A stretch of 64,000 bases of DNA from Plantago major. Lineage: Eukaryota > Streptophyta > Magnoliopsida > Lamiales > Plantaginaceae. The notes under the pieces are model-generated. The model was given only the letters and a program-made list of their open reading frames with translations, ran no database searches and was not told the origin of the DNA. The stretch spans positions 62,001 to 126,000 of the forward strand of contig JAIFAC010000114.1 in NCBI GenBank assembly GCA_026545765.1. The letters run 5' to 3'. This document shows, one piece after another, positions 1-11,880 of the stretch. Made by a program: the position numbers and the translations under genes. Every line of letters starts with the position of its first letter. Positions within the stretch are counted from its first letter, which is position 1.

Positions 1-875
1 AGTCTTCATTACTCTTGTCATATTCAATATAGGCCATTTTAGTTCCTATGCTCATAGGTAACTTAGCATTCTTTTTATAAGACTTAATATTGAAGTTATT
101 GAACATACCTCTCACATACTTTGCTTGACTAATTCATATTCCATTTTTGAGTTGCTTGACATGCAATCATAGGAAATAATTCATTTCACCTATTATACTC
201 ATTTCAAATTTAATTTTCAGTAGTTCAGAAAATTCATCACAACTTTATTTGTCTTTAGATCCAAATATTAAGTCAATGACATAAACTTGGACCAACAAGA
301 ATTTACCATCATGATTTAAATTTAAGAGAGTTCTATCAACTTCTAATTTCTTAAAACCACTTTCCATCAGTTACTCGACTAAAGTGCAATACCATGCCCT
401 TGGAGCTCATTTTAGTCCATATAGAGCTTTCTGAAGTTTACAGACAAGTAAGCCTTCTGATGGTATCTTTAAACTTGCTGGGTATTCCACATAGACTTCT
501 TCAACAAGTTCACCATTCGAGAAAGCACTCTTGACATTAATTTGGTAAACTGTAAAGTCTTTGTGTGGAAATAGTCTAATTGCATCCAATCTTGTTAAGG
601 AGCATAAGACTCATCAAAATCTAGTCCTTCAGTCTGAGTGAAACCTTGAGCAACCAGTCTTTCTTTGTTTCTAGTTATTTCACCATATTCATTCATTTTG
701 TTTCCGAAAATTCATATTTCCTATAATTGTAATTCCCTCAATGTAAGGTACAAGTTTTCAGACTTTGTTTCTCTCAAATTGATCCAATTCTTATTGCTGA
801 GATCCAGTTATTGTCTCCCAATGATTCTTCAATGGTCTTTGGATCAATTTTGGAGATGAAACAAGAGTAGAGGGA
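1..875 (-). pseudogene. pol: Ty1/copia (Sirevirus-like) reverse transcriptase fragment
   Basis: Reading the minus strand, this stretch encodes pieces of a copia reverse transcriptase. The segment at 407-589 contains VYQINVKSAFSNGELVEEVY, the RT region around the first catalytic block, where the canonical form is [13 protein letters not shown]. Here the catalytic Asp is replaced by Asn. Bases 1-230 give the later RT block (a YFLGLQVKQL-like segment). The order and wording match the RT of element A at 12.7-13.6 kb, so it is a diverged relative of that family. Stops and frameshifts occur throughout. The left end is cut by the window edge. The right end, near 875, is where similarity to A fades. 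No LTR or TSD is visible for this copy. The family assignment is solid, but the exact limits are approximate. Confidence 0.8.
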
Positions 876-2354
876 TCTCATCAAGCACCCGTCAATGTAG
901 CCGTTAATAATTAACGGGTTGGAGCCATATACATGCATATTAATTATAAGTTAAAAACTTTACGGGTATCAACTCATTCGCTTTAAACGGGTTTGATAGG
1001 GTTGGATCCTACCTATTTTGGATCACATCAGCTATACTGAGGACAAGCTTACGTTATGAAAATGTTAATCAATAAACAACACTTTAATTTAATTGGACAT
1101 TTCGGCAAATTACACAAACTCGCTAAGGACCATAACAATTAGTGTTTACATAAAACTTTTATCAACCTTTAAGGTATAAACATACTATTATAATAATAAA
1201 TTATGGTATTTTATTTTCTTATGAGTTTTGAATTACAACTTATATGTGTAACCGTTTTTTGTTTTGCAATTGAAGGAGTAATCAAAGAAATTTTACTCCG
1301 ATGCTGAAAATTAAATAATTGTGTACTTAACATGAATTGTATTTATGTAACTCATATTAATTTGAGTACTCTAATTATCTAGATTAATTTTTTCCCTCAC
1401 AATGATATCATAAAAATAAATACGTCATAAGATCGCCATTGCTAATCAAGAAGATTAGTCTAAGGAGTGATAAATATGTAACATCACAAAGAAAGTGTAT
1501 GGTAGTGGACCTGATTAGTTGGACCCAGTTATATAATAGTGATACAATTACATCGAATTTAATTTCTAATGGTTAAAAATAATTACAAATTAAGATGGTT
1601 GAATGTGCAACTTATGCTAGTATCCAAAGCACTCTGATGATTGCAATTAATATGGCCGGATTAATTATAGGGATTTCGCCGTAACTTTTCTTTTTTTTCT
1701 TTTGGTTGAAACGGTAGGCATATATATACACTCAGTGTCTGCGGATTCTCTACCCCATAAATGTAACTCACTGTTACTATTGATCTATGTGACACTATTT
1801 AACCCAACAATATTTAACCATGGTCAATGATCACTTGTGGAGGCCAATTTGTATTTAGTAAATAATTATTGACTATGATTAAATGTTGTGTTAAATTGTG
1901 CCATGAACCAATAGCAATAATAGAGTATTTTGTTGTGCATTTTACGGGATAGAGATCCGTACCGACTCCGCATTAGTAGGAAATTTGCATCGGCAAATCC
2001 AGTAGCATATTGATAATACCCACCAATTCTAGTAAAGCAACTCCGCATTGCTGTTCCACATTGTTGCATTTCTTTAGTCCACACTCCAATCATGGTTCTT
2101 CAATTTTTTTTCAAAATAATATATAATGAAAATTTTCATCTAGACACCTTTTTATATGTCATATAAGCGATTAAATATATCTATAATGTTTCACATATTA
2201 CGGAGAACAAAATTTGAATTGCAAGAGAATTTTATTAATTTACGACGAATGACAAAACAGGTGATGATATCATAAGAGAGTGAGAGTTGAAAATGCATTT
2301 TCTTTTAAATTTCATATTTTTATTTTATATATTACAATTAACACCTTAAAAATT

Positions 2355-2447
2355 TGAAGCTCCAAAATCGGAGCTTCTAGGAAGCTCCAACCTAGAGCTT
2401 GCATGGAAGCTCCGATCTAGAGCTTGGAATCTTGGATTGAAGCTCCC
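2355..2447. repeat. Cluster of GAAGCTCC / GGAGCTTC short repeats
   Basis: About 90 bp contain repeated copies of gaagctcc and its complement (g)gagcttc, spaced roughly 15-25 bp apart. The motif therefore occurs in both orientations and could fold into alternative small stems. Its origin is unknown. It may be the edge of a degraded mobile element. Confidence 0.55.
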
Positions 2448-2746
2448 TTTTCAAAAAATTACTTAACTAAGACACGGTACAGATCAGAAATTATTTCCCC
2501 CACCCTTCTCTGTTTTACTATACTTCTTGAATTTATGTATTTCTTCCTAGCTAGAGTAAAATGAAAGCAACGTGTATCAGGTAAATGGAGCTCTCACCCA
2601 TAAAACCACAATTAATATATAGTGTGGTACCATATTATAATATTGGGATGATAAATCTTTATTATTAGTATTCTACTAAGGTCCTAACCATATTATAATA
2701 TTGAGAAGATAAATTATAATATTATTAGCATTCCATCCAGTTAGAT

Positions 2747-2770
2747 TTATATATATATATATATATATAT
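2747..2770. repeat. (TA)n microsatellite
   Basis: An uninterrupted alternating TA run of about 24 bp in an AT-rich spacer. It is a simple-sequence repeat and is likely to be length-polymorphic. Confidence 0.9.
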
Positions 2771-3539
2771 GTTAATTAATGATTAATTAAATTTAACTTG
2801 AGAGTGTTTTTGTATCGCCGCTAATTTTAATATACGAATTTAGAAAGATATATAAATTTAATTCTCATCATATACTACTCCTCATCGCACCAGGTACAAG
2901 TAGCATAAAAAAAAATCCTGATATCTCATTTTGATTCGTCTGAGATGTTTTTAATTGGAAGAAAGAACTTTGTACTAAATACACCACGAAAACAAAGAGA
3001 AAATAAAAGAAATTCAGGGTGTTTCAACAATAGTTAGAAAGTTCTTTTGAGTACTAATATGTATTCTCATTCATAATAATATGGCTAAAAAAAAAAAAAC
3101 TCGGCACTCAAAAGGCAGATCAAAATTGCCAATTGAACACTATTTTAGAAATTAATTGTTAAAATAATTTTATGAATAAGATAATATTCCTTCGTCTTAT
3201 TAGGAACTTTCTAGGTTGGCTTATTTTACAAATTTTGAACTTTGATTACTCTTAAATTATACGCAAAAAGCATAAAATAAATTTCTATTAGTAAAATATA
3301 CTTGATTAATTTATTTTCGTACTATAATTTTATTATATTTTTTATCGCAGAATTAAGCAAGAAAGTACTAAAAGAAGACAATTTAGAAAGTTATTAAGGA
3401 TGGAGATACTTAGAATGGTTTTCTTTCAACAACCTGTCACTGTATATACTATTCTTTTAGTAATTAAAATTGTAAGAGAAATATCAATACAATTTTGAAA
3501 TGGTCAAAATCAAAATTAATTTTATTTTTTTTGTGTAAC

Positions 3540-4304
3540 ACAACATATATTATTACTAAGATAATGTACAAACGAATGTTCCCAGGACCGAGTCCTTGGA
3601 ACCCAGGCGAGTAGAAGTAGTACAAAGATCCGAAGCTAGTAAAGAACCTAACCAAGCCGGACACATATCCCAGACATGCAAAATTGGGATAACACGACCA
3701 GAAGAACCTAGTCTAGGAGGAGTAATATCAGACAACATCACACCACTACTACTACTCACTGTACTAAGAGAACTACCATACTTTTGCTTCCCTATAGATG
3801 AAAGCTATTTGAACAACTCGAAAGCACGTTGATGCCAGAACTCATGGATCAGCGTCAAAAGCGCCGAGCCGGGTCCCGCTTCCTACATGCATAAGCAAAC
3901 AAGTAGTGAGAATCAGTTTGAATAAGTAGCTTAGACATACCTCATTGAAGCGCTAGTTTAAGTCCTGTACGAAGAGCTACCATCTCAGCTACATTATTAT
4001 CCGTATAGCCTATGTATCTAGAAGCAGCTTGTATGAACTCGCCACAGTGATTCCTGAAAATACAGCCAATACCCGCATGTCCCGGATTACCCAGGGCCGA
4101 GCCATCAGTGTTTAGACACGTGAAATCAACAGGAGGCGGGCGCCAGGCACACTGAAAAAAGATTTTGGGAATGGAGTTCAGGGAAAGATTTTTTAATTCC
4201 AATTGACGGTTAAGGCGTAGGCACCGGTTATGCAAAGCATGAAAGTCAGTGGGTACACCGCGGAATAATTTAAAGTTCCGAGAATTCCAGATAATCCAAA
4301 CCAT
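3540..4304 (-). pseudogene. RNase H-like remnant, probably the C-terminus of a LINE ORF2
   Basis: The open part (3942-4304, 120 aa) begins with MVWIIWNSRNFKLFRG, which resembles the end of the zinc-binding region of plant LINE polyproteins. An RNase H-like fold of the RVT_3 type follows: NTDGSALGNPGHAGIG carries the first catalytic Asp, and NNVAEMVALRTGL carries the catalytic Glu. The frame stops right after LKLALQ, well before the last catalytic Asp of a complete domain. Immediately after the stop the minus strand reads GAG|GTATGT, a good 5' splice-site match, and TGCATGTAG lies about 60 bp further on. Splicing or simple decay are both possible. The remaining part (3540-3940) has a short minus frame (3556-3759) of no recognised family and may be 3' sequence of the same unit. 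Family confidence is good; the LINE origin is inferred. Confidence 0.65.
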
Positions 4305-4553
4305 AACAATTAATTTGTATGTTAACTGCTTGGAGTTATTTTTAAATAGTAAAGACGTATGAAGTGACCCAACTTGTACTCTTTAATTTATTTTCACTTT
4401 CTGGATGCAGTAAATTTACCACAATTACTAAAATTATTTTCAAAATTGCTCACACTAATTTTATCCTTAATTTATTTTTCATGAAATGGCCAACCTGTAG
4501 TATAATCTCTTGAATCCTTTCATTGTCATATTAAAGTCCTCCTCGTTTCCCAT

Positions 4554-5872
4554 TGTTGGTCCAGATAACGGCAAAGTAAAAGACTAGAGGGGGGGATGAA
4601 TAGTCTTTTAAAACTATTGTCGATAAACACAGTTTCTCAGAAACCTGAGGGGTTTCTGATACTTAAATTCAGAGCGCGGAAGACTTTAAGATAGGTAAGT
4701 GCAGGAACAATAAGTATGTGTGTGTGCTTTGATGAAATGTAAATACAGAAAGGTAAATGACGCAACAAGTATAGTGGTATCTGGAGGTGGCGTAATCCTC
4801 CAACTAATCCACTTCGGTCTTTCTGAGACCTAGAATTCACTAGAACAGATAATTTGATTTCACCTTACAATAATCCTATTCTAAGATTCCTAAACAAATG
4901 GTTCACAACCAAATGTTCCCCCTGAGTTATTCCCCAGCTCCTAGAGCTAAGTACTTCCTCTACTCAGATAACCTTGGAGTTGTTCTGATTTCCCAAATCA
5001 AGTACTTCCTCTACTCCACGACTGATGGTGTTGGTTAAAAGGTTTTGTCGAAGGCTTCTCAGATAACTTTTCAGCTTATGTTTACAGAGAGCCAAATGTA
5101 ACGAGACTACTTAATGCACTTGTTCAAAGGATGGCAACGCTTTTATCGACCCAAGTAATTGGTGTCCGCTCGAGAATGAGCTTTAAAGGGTATCCGATAG
5201 TTCAACTCTTTACTAATAACAATCTCTTGTTAAGGTTCAGACAACTTAGAACTACTAGTGATTCTTCAAGCAAATGTAAAGCTTTCAGAAAGGATAGTAG
5301 AGTGCTTGAGAGAATACTTTGCTTAATGGTAAGTTTGCAAGATAGAGCGTTCTAAGGTATATTCTTCAAGCATCTAAGTGTGTGATATATATAGATAAAT
5401 TTGAGAGGCATTTGAATTGTATCCACAGTTTCTATCAAATTATATCCGCTTATATCTTCAACTATCTACTAAGTCACTATCTCATTTTTCGAGAGGATCG
5501 CTATAAAGATTTCGCCGATGCATTTAATGCATAGCAATCGCTCATTGTCCTTAGTCTTAACGGATACATGAGCCTTTTGATGGTCATAGTCTTTCCGAGT
5601 TAGACTAAACCTTTGGTCTTCATAAACCTTGTGCAAGCCTCGCCTTTCTAATCTTCGTAAAATCTCCATTGCTAGGATTGATCTTCATGGTCTTCTTGAA
5701 ATAAAAATTACACTCAGAGACCTATAATCCTATTACAAGATTTACTAGACTAATCATATTCAGTGATTTCCTCTTTTACAATGTTCAAGTGAACCAAGAG
5801 TACTTAATCACCTTTCTGGCTAAGATAAGAACATGTGATGAGTGATCAAAATACTAACAGATATTCCTAAAA
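4554..5872 (-). repeat. 3' LTR of element A
   Basis: This copy aligns along its whole length with 17912-19316, the solo LTR at 43457-44872, and the reverse complement of 36482-37923. It starts (plus view) TGTTGGTCCAGATAACGG. It should end CCTAACA but here reads CCTAAAA, so the terminal dinucleotide on the element's 5' side is mutated. It is 1,319 bp against 1,405 bp in the partner. Most of the difference is one roughly 84-bp gap after the GATGG near 5582. The other changes cluster at CAG/CTG sites (see findings). Confidence 0.92.
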
Positions 5873-6290
5873 ATTTCCTTTTGATCACCATCCATGACTA
5901 TCTTTTAAGTCCTATTACAAAATTGTAATCCCGAAGAGAAAACAATCCACCACTTAATCATTTCAAATGATATTCAATTTTAGTCAATTATGCGTAGTAA
6001 ACATCAACCAAATCACAAGAAGTGATCTTTGCTGATAAGTTGTCATCTATTAAAAAGTATCTGAGAGTATGATCTTCAGATATGTACAGTTTACAGAAAG
6101 AGATGCAACTTTTACATATAGAGAATTTTATAAACAATCAGCAAGATTACAAAAAGTAACAAAATATACTAAGTAAATTAGAACAAAGGAGAGTCCAAGC
6201 TCCAAGAGAGTATTCTAATGTTACTAGCCTTCAAGTCTTCAGAAATGCAACTTGGGTTCAAATACCTCAAGTTCTTCAAAGACCCTTTCC
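5873..6290 (-). other. Element A polypurine tract and 3' untranslated region
   Basis: Next to the LTR the minus strand reads gatcaaaaggaaattt, a weakened polypurine tract. Element B keeps the better form, aaaaaggggagaaat, at the equivalent place. The following 400 bp match the 3' UTR of B (57040-57460), including a shared stretch near catcaaccaaatcacaag. No gene is seen. Confidence 0.7.
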
Positions 6291-6798
6291 GGATCACTGA
6301 CATGATCATCCACTTTTCGCATTCTTCGACATAGTCATAAAGAATCCTTCCGACAGAGAGCTCGCCTTTCTCGATAAGTCACATATTTCATGGTAACTCT
6401 TGCAAGCTTGTGATTCTTCCGCAGAAATGTTTGACCTGTATACTTTCCTGCACTCCATGCATGGTCTACTTGCAAATGAGACAGTTGAAATACTCAGATA
6501 TTTCTTCCAGATAATGTATATCATCTAGGTATTCATCCAATGTCATATAGAATGACTCATAGGTTGAAACACCTAGTTTGTTCTTCCTGCTGTAGCTACC
6601 ATCCAGTTTTCTTACCTTGTGTACATCATCAGGTTTTGGGTAAGGATGTGCAAAAGAAAGATCCATCTTTCTCGCTTCATTCCTCTTTTCTACTTCAAAG
6701 TTTAGCCAGTGCTTGAAGGTGCTCCAGATAGCATTAGCGATTCGCTTTCTCCATTTCGTGATTTGGTTGAGGATGGAGTTGAAACTTATCATTGACAA
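6290..6798 (-). pseudogene. Element A ORF2, C-terminal domain
   Basis: The frame at 6466-6798 (110 aa) and its shifted continuation (6306-6524) are homologous to the intact C-terminus of the same ORF in element B (57468-57926). Shared landmarks, in order, are W-L-N/D-FEV, PDDV, YESFYMT and a segment that reads YLDDIHYLEEISEY here and FKGDIKYLKIIYEY in B. The function is unknown. In Sireviruses the ORF after pol is usually called envelope-like from its position and from predicted helices. I see no signal peptide or clear membrane segment in this part. A frameshift near 6500 separates the last residues. Homology with B shows that this was a selected protein domain, not a chance frame. Confidence 0.65.
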
Positions 6799-6894
6799 GT
6801 AGATGTTGTAGTTCTAGAATCCAATACCCTCTCTTGTTCGTAATGCACCTATATGAAGATTCTTCATTATCGTCTTCATATACTCAATGTAAGA

Positions 6895-8046
6895 TCACCG
6901 CCAAACCGAAAATCCTTCGCTTCGTTTGGTGCCCTTCGTCAGAGATCCTCTAACCCTTTCTTCCCGCTTTGGGCTGTGGATGTTCCTTGTATAGACTTGG
7001 TATTTCCGTATGAGTTCTGTCGCTAAGGGCTTTTCCGCCAGAGGAGGTTGTGAAATAGTTTCGTCTCCTTTTCTTGTGAAGTGGATGTTCATCGAATCAT
7101 CCTCATCATCATTGAAGTCCAAAATTGGAGACTTGCAGCTTTCTTGACCTCTTACTTCTCCTTCTTCCTTTTCTTCTTCTTTAGAAGTCTTTTTCTCTTC
7201 TGAGATTCTAAGGGACTTGGTTCCCCTAGTGACCATACTTCTCAGCCTTCTGGCTGGTTGATCTGGAACAACTTCTTCAGCAAGGGTGTCTCCAGTGGTG
7301 TCCTTAATGACAAGTTGACTTGAGGAGGGAGGATTTGATTGTTTCCTTTTTCTTCCTCTGCCTTTCTGAGGCATCTCCCCTTCCCCCTTAGTCATGAATG
7401 ACTGACTCATAATAGCATAAGCTTCAGAGAGAGTTTCAAAGTTTTTCTGGAGATTGTTGTGCACCCTGACCAATTCTTGAAGTTCTTTCTTCATTGTCAT
7501 TCTAACCAGCCTCGCTTTTTTCTCGCTGAGCTCTTCAAGCGGCCTTAGGATGGCGTTGGCTTGCAGGACAACATGGCTGGCTTCATTCAATGCTGCATTA
7601 GCGTTGTTACAATCCTCATCCCTGACCAACCCTAGGTCTTTCTGAGAGAGAGCTATGCTGGTTTCTCTGTTGAGTAAAGCAGCAGCCAATGGCTTCATCT
7701 CTTCTGGGATGGATTTTAGCACTTCTGTGTCTTGGGCAACTAGTGTCTTTCTGAGTTCTAAAAAGACATTGTTCCTTGCACGGTGCTCTTCACTTCTTGA
7801 ACTACTTGGTGCATAGAATATATGAGGAGAAAGTAGGGCTCTTTTGTGCTGAGTGACAAGTCTCTCATCTTCTGCTTCAGTAATCAAGTTGTGGGTTTCA
7901 GCATCACTATCATAATCCTTTTCTTGAATTCTTTGCAGATTGACAATCTTCTTCTGCTTTCCATCAAGTGCCGGCCTCAAAAGATGTAGAAGGTCTTTCG
8001 ATGCCTCAAAGATCATGCTCTTCACCATCATTGTCATCCATGGCAT
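6895..8046 (-). pseudogene. Element A ORF2, central coiled-coil / charged region (383 aa open)
   Basis: This is the longest open stretch of ORF2. The first half is helical and heptad-like (LLNRETSIALSQKDLGLV, LRPLEELSEKKARLVRMTM, ELQELVRVHNNLQKNFETL), suggesting a coiled coil. The second half is polar and charged: a basic patch KGRGRKRKQ resembles a nuclear-localisation signal, followed by Lys/Glu-rich runs (KKTSKEEEKEEGEVRG). It lies upstream of, and in the same order as, the C-terminal domain at 6.3-6.8 kb, so both belong to one broken ORF. The annotated M is not the true start. I find no enzyme motif. A gag-like, structural or chromatin-associated role are all possible, but none is shown. 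Confidence 0.6.
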
Positions 8047-10033
8047 CTATCTCAGCAGCTGTGACAACAATGGCATTTTTCAAATTTCTTTGCTCATCTA
8101 GGAGTGCCAATTCGGCATTAGCTTCTTCGAGCTTCTTGATTTGGCTTCCTTTTCATCAACAAGAGCTCGAGTCTCAATGTTGATTCTTTTCTTCTTCCAA
8201 TACCTTCCGAGTTGTTCAATTCTAAACTCACCGAAATTTCTTCTAAGGCATCATTGTGTTCAAATTGCTGGTATCTTGATGAGACTTGGGAGGTGATGAT
8301 GATGGAGCTTTCTGAGCATTTGAGGGAGTAGACTTTTCTCCACTTCTTTTGCTAGCTTTCTGAATCCCGCCTTGTCCAGGTTGGGGATCATCATTTTGAT
8401 CATCATCATCATCATCCTTTTCTTTGCTTCGTTTCGATGCTCGTAAGGAGGTTCTTGATAATCATTTTGTCCATCTCCTCGTCATCTTCTAAAACCAAAG
8501 GATCACATTTGGGAATGTAATCATCCTCCCATTAACTTTCTCTTGCTCAATCGGGTAGGTTGTGAGCTCGGGCAAGGCAGATGGGTAACCATCTCGCTTC
8601 GGTTTGAGCATCCGCAGACTTGAAATCGCTATAAGTCTTTGTGCTACTTCATGAATGAAGTCTTCATGCATCGAGTGGCAAATGAGTAGACTCATTGGGA
8701 ACAATGCATGGATATAATCTTCCGATTGAAGGCGATTGCTTTCTTCTCGACGCTGACATTTAGCTAATTCGTAAAGGTCACCTTTCCGAAGTTTGTGCCA
8801 TTGTCAAGCACTTGAGATGTTTCTTTAAGTTGGCTTCCGGAAGGCCTCGAGTAAATCAACTAGCACTAGACTTTGAGCTCGAAGAAAGTGTTCAAGTTAG
8901 TTTTGCTCAAACTACTTGAGTTAGTATCCGTAGTTTAAAATAGGCTTTCTAAGCATACCGTGTGGAAACACTAGGCTCATTATCCCGTGATTTCATTGCT
9001 TGGGCACAGAGGCCTCAGATACCTTGTTGTGAGGAGAAGTCGATCCTCATCAACCTTTCTTTCGCTAGAACCCGAGAATTAAAATCAAATATGTTTAGAA
9101 ACTGCAATGTAAAAGATAAGTGGAAAATGCTTTAAGACTTCACTTACTTCCAAGGGAGGAAGCTCAAATGCATCTTTCTCGTAAACCTTGGGGATCCTGA
9201 ACCTTTTCGCAGATCGCTTGTTCAAAGCTTTAGTTTTCGAGGAGACAACACAACTGCTTTCTCCATCCAATTGTTCTTCCGACCGAGCCTGTAAGAACAA
9301 AACATAAAAGATTTAATAGTGGTTTTTCCCGAGCATTCTTGAAGGAGACTATTACCATTACTTACCTTCTCAAAGATAAGGCTCAAGAATACTTCCTTAG
9401 AAAGCTTTTCAAATTCCGAATTCTAGGTTTTGGGGTGTTGGTTCCACCACCACTACTTTTCATTGAGCCTGGTGGATGCTCTTCTTGATGTTCGAGGTCG
9501 AGGAACCTCTTCGATTCAAGGTGGATGTTTTCTTCCGAAAGTGTGTCTAAGTCGACTATAACAATTTTATGAGTAACAAGTTAACATACAATTATGTCGA
9601 CATGTTAGATAAACTATCTTTGTTACCCGAGTAGAGTCAGCCGATCATTGATCTCGACTTGTGGTGATTCCACGCCTCTCAGGCTCATTATTGTTTTCCT
9701 CTCAAGATCATTCGAGTCTCCATCTCGCTTGTTCCTTTCTCGAGAGTCGAGCTCTCTCGTAAGGTTGAGGAACCTGCTTAAGAATGTGGTTTTCTTCAAA
9801 GAATATTAAGTGGCATTGTGAATGTGGAAGCAATGTCGATCTTCCAAAGATTCTATCCTCCTCACCTGTGCCTTCTTCTTCCCTCAACAAGTAGGGGCTC
9901 TTGTCTTTCCAAGAGCCGAGCTTGTTGCTCCTCCACGGGTCTCATACTTGAATCTTTTGAGTACTTTTGCAAGTACTTCATCATCCTCGTAGTCACTATT
10001 CTCAGGTCAGTGGTGCACTCCATCTATGATGTT
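8047..10033 (-). pseudogene. Element A ORF2, heavily broken middle part
   Basis: Only short minus-strand frames remain (8489-8704, 9085-9300, 9708-9890). They lie between two longer open parts of ORF2, and their composition (Ser/Glu/Lys-rich, for example DGESSCVVSSKTKALNKRSAKRF) fits the same protein. The stretch is unusually rich in CCGA, TCGA and CGAG tetramers compared with the clean patches on either side. That suggests many of the frame breaks may not be genuine mutations (see finding on CAG/CTG changes). No other gene is recognised here. Confidence 0.4.
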
Positions 10034-11177
10034 TCACATCTCCGAGAGTTCGAGCATTCGTTCAGACTCTTGGGGCATTTTTGAGTTGCTTTTCGAAGGC
10101 CCAACATCTTCTCGAGACTTGCTCTGTAAGGTTGTGCCTCTTGTATGCTTAGCGGCTTGGAGGCTCTTTGCTATGAAGTCCTCTTTCTGGCAATGGAGGT
10201 TTAGCTGAGCTTGCTCGTAGACCTCCTCACCTTGTGCAGGTAATTTCTTCTTCTTCCGCTTCTCGAAAAGCGTTTCAAAGAAGTTTCTCCTTTTCTTCAA
10301 AAGCGTGTCCGAAAAGGGAGTCAGGATCGATTTCCGCTTCTCGAGAATGATTCCCATTGTTTCCGAATGTAATAGATTCGAGACCAGTGCATATCGCCTT
10401 TGGCTCAAGAAGGCCATTGATGATTTTGGGCTCAAATTCTCAATATGTCCAAGGAATTTGTCAAGGCATTTCCAATTGAAGTGGGTTTCCTGACCTTCAT
10501 GCTTCTTGTTCAGAAGATGCATCATCATCCATCTCTCCATGCTTATCTGGTCTACTCCACCTTTGTTGCCATCAAAGCAACGGACCAGAATAAGAGCTAA
10601 ATTACTCCAGTGTTTCTGGAGATGACTAGTTCTGATGGCCTTCAGAATAAAGTCTCCTGGGCAACCTTTTGCATTTTCTAACTGGAATTCTTCAAAAAGC
10701 TCTTTGCCGCCTTGAATCATGGAAGCATCCTTGATGTTGATGTCTTCAAATGTTCCTTGATTTTTCAATCGGAATATCTTGCAGAAAGTCTTGCAGTCTA
10801 GAACAATTTCTTGTCCTTGGACTTCAGTCTGCATGTATTTTTCTTCTTCATTATTCACAACTTTTGTGAAGATTTTGGAGTTGTATAGAACTCCAGTACA
10901 TCTAGTGTGGATAGTCCACTGGGTGCAGCAGGTAGAAGCTTGTAGATATGGGAATTCTTCAGCATCCCCAATATCAGTTTCCTTTCTGGTTTTGAAGGTA
11001 TAACTGCTGGTACATATCTCTTCACTAGAAAAGATCCCCAATTCATTTTGTGGTTAGGGTTCCAAATCATGGGGTAACTTTCCTGTATGCTTATTCAACA
11101 CCTTGTTCTTTCCTCCTCGCTTTTCAGGAGCAGTATGATACACCTTAGGTTCTCGTGGTCATCTTCTTGGGTGCCAT
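10034..11177 (-). pseudogene. Element A ORF2, N-terminal domain
   Basis: The minus-strand frame 10034-11041 (335 aa), plus a shifted upstream piece (10855-11070), forms the start of ORF2. A likely initiator is at 11177 (MAPKKMTTRT followed by an in-frame stop), right behind a TATATA-containing stretch. The domain has a YMQTEVQGQEIVLDCKTFCKIFRL segment. This resembles the beta-hairpin-plus-helix motif of the large group of plant transposon-associated proteins (the pattern V-x-G-x-x-I-x-L followed by a short helix). That family link is inference from pattern only. The C-terminal third has a basic stretch (EKRKKKKLPAQG). The role is unknown. Expression might be from a separate message, since about 0.7 kb of non-coding DNA separates it from pol. 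Confidence 0.6.
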
Positions 11178-11180
11178 CTC

Positions 11181-11880
11181 TTATATAGAGTTTTGAATGA
11201 GTGTTTTTCAGATGAATTTTGCGCAATTAATCGGGATTAGTCTGTCTTTTCAGAAGACCAAGCACAAGAAGTTGAGTTTTGCAGAAATCTTGAGAGATTT
11301 TGCTGTTTTGATGCAAGTTTGAAATTTCGAAATTGGTAAAAGTGTTTGTCTTTTGCCCAAATCCTATATATATATAGCAGAAAAAATGTACATAGATACA
11401 ACATAGATATAGCTGAATATGAATGCGTTCAGATCCGCATAGGCGTGGTACGCCCTTTGTACTTCATTAAATGCGAGGGCCATGTCTGCATTTATCAACA
11501 GACATTACTTGCTTTGTTTTAATCTCATCCATTGAGATTAAACGTTTATTCATCAAGGGCTTATATTGAATATCTTGTAATGATATCAATCAACAAATGG
11601 TAATGTGCCGACTTGATGGATTTTTAATATGCTACATTCATTGTGTCACTTAGTAAAGAGTAGGAACACTTAATCGTTTGATCTTATCATTCTGAGTGTC
11701 AAGTCCTTATCTATATATTGTTTATCATCAAAATGGTAAAAATACAAGACATTGCACATATTTGACTTTCGTAACTTATACCTTTGGCTTTGTGTGTCCA
11801 TTTCTCTTTATGACTAAGTAGCTTTCAATTCAAGTGTCGTAAGCTTGATTGAATGTATTTGACCCACTCAAGAAGTTCTA
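11181..11880 (-). other. Spacer between pol and ORF2 of element A
   Basis: About 700 bp with no open frame related to pol or ORF2. On the minus strand it contains a TATA-like stretch at 11364-11376 and a second one (CTCTATATAAGAG) just before the ORF2 start. Such a spacer argues against simple readthrough from pol into ORF2, although a decayed linker cannot be excluded. Confidence 0.5.
11364..11376 (-). promoter_or_regulatory. Candidate TATA box for ORF2 of element A
   Basis: On the minus strand the sequence reads CTATATATATAGG, about 190 bp before the ORF2 start codon at 11177. The position would suit a subgenomic promoter. There is no independent support. Confidence 0.3.

Larger units (their letters stand above)
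876..3540. other. AT-rich spacer without recognisable genes
   Basis: This is low-GC sequence with only short open frames of no recognisable family. It holds a short inverted motif (ccgttaataattaacggg) near 900, a cluster of GGAAGCTCC-type repeats near 2.4 kb, a TA dinucleotide run near 2.75 kb and several poly-A tracts. A minus-strand frame at 1866-2093 has no family signature. I see no LTR, TSD, tRNA or splice-supported exon. Confidence 0.6.

Noticed and set aside
3596..3832. Plus-strand 78-codon frame (MEPRRVEVVQRSEASKEP...)
   Set aside because: It opposes the RNase H-like remnant and overlaps an equally open minus frame. It has no family signature, so strand and coding status are undecidable.
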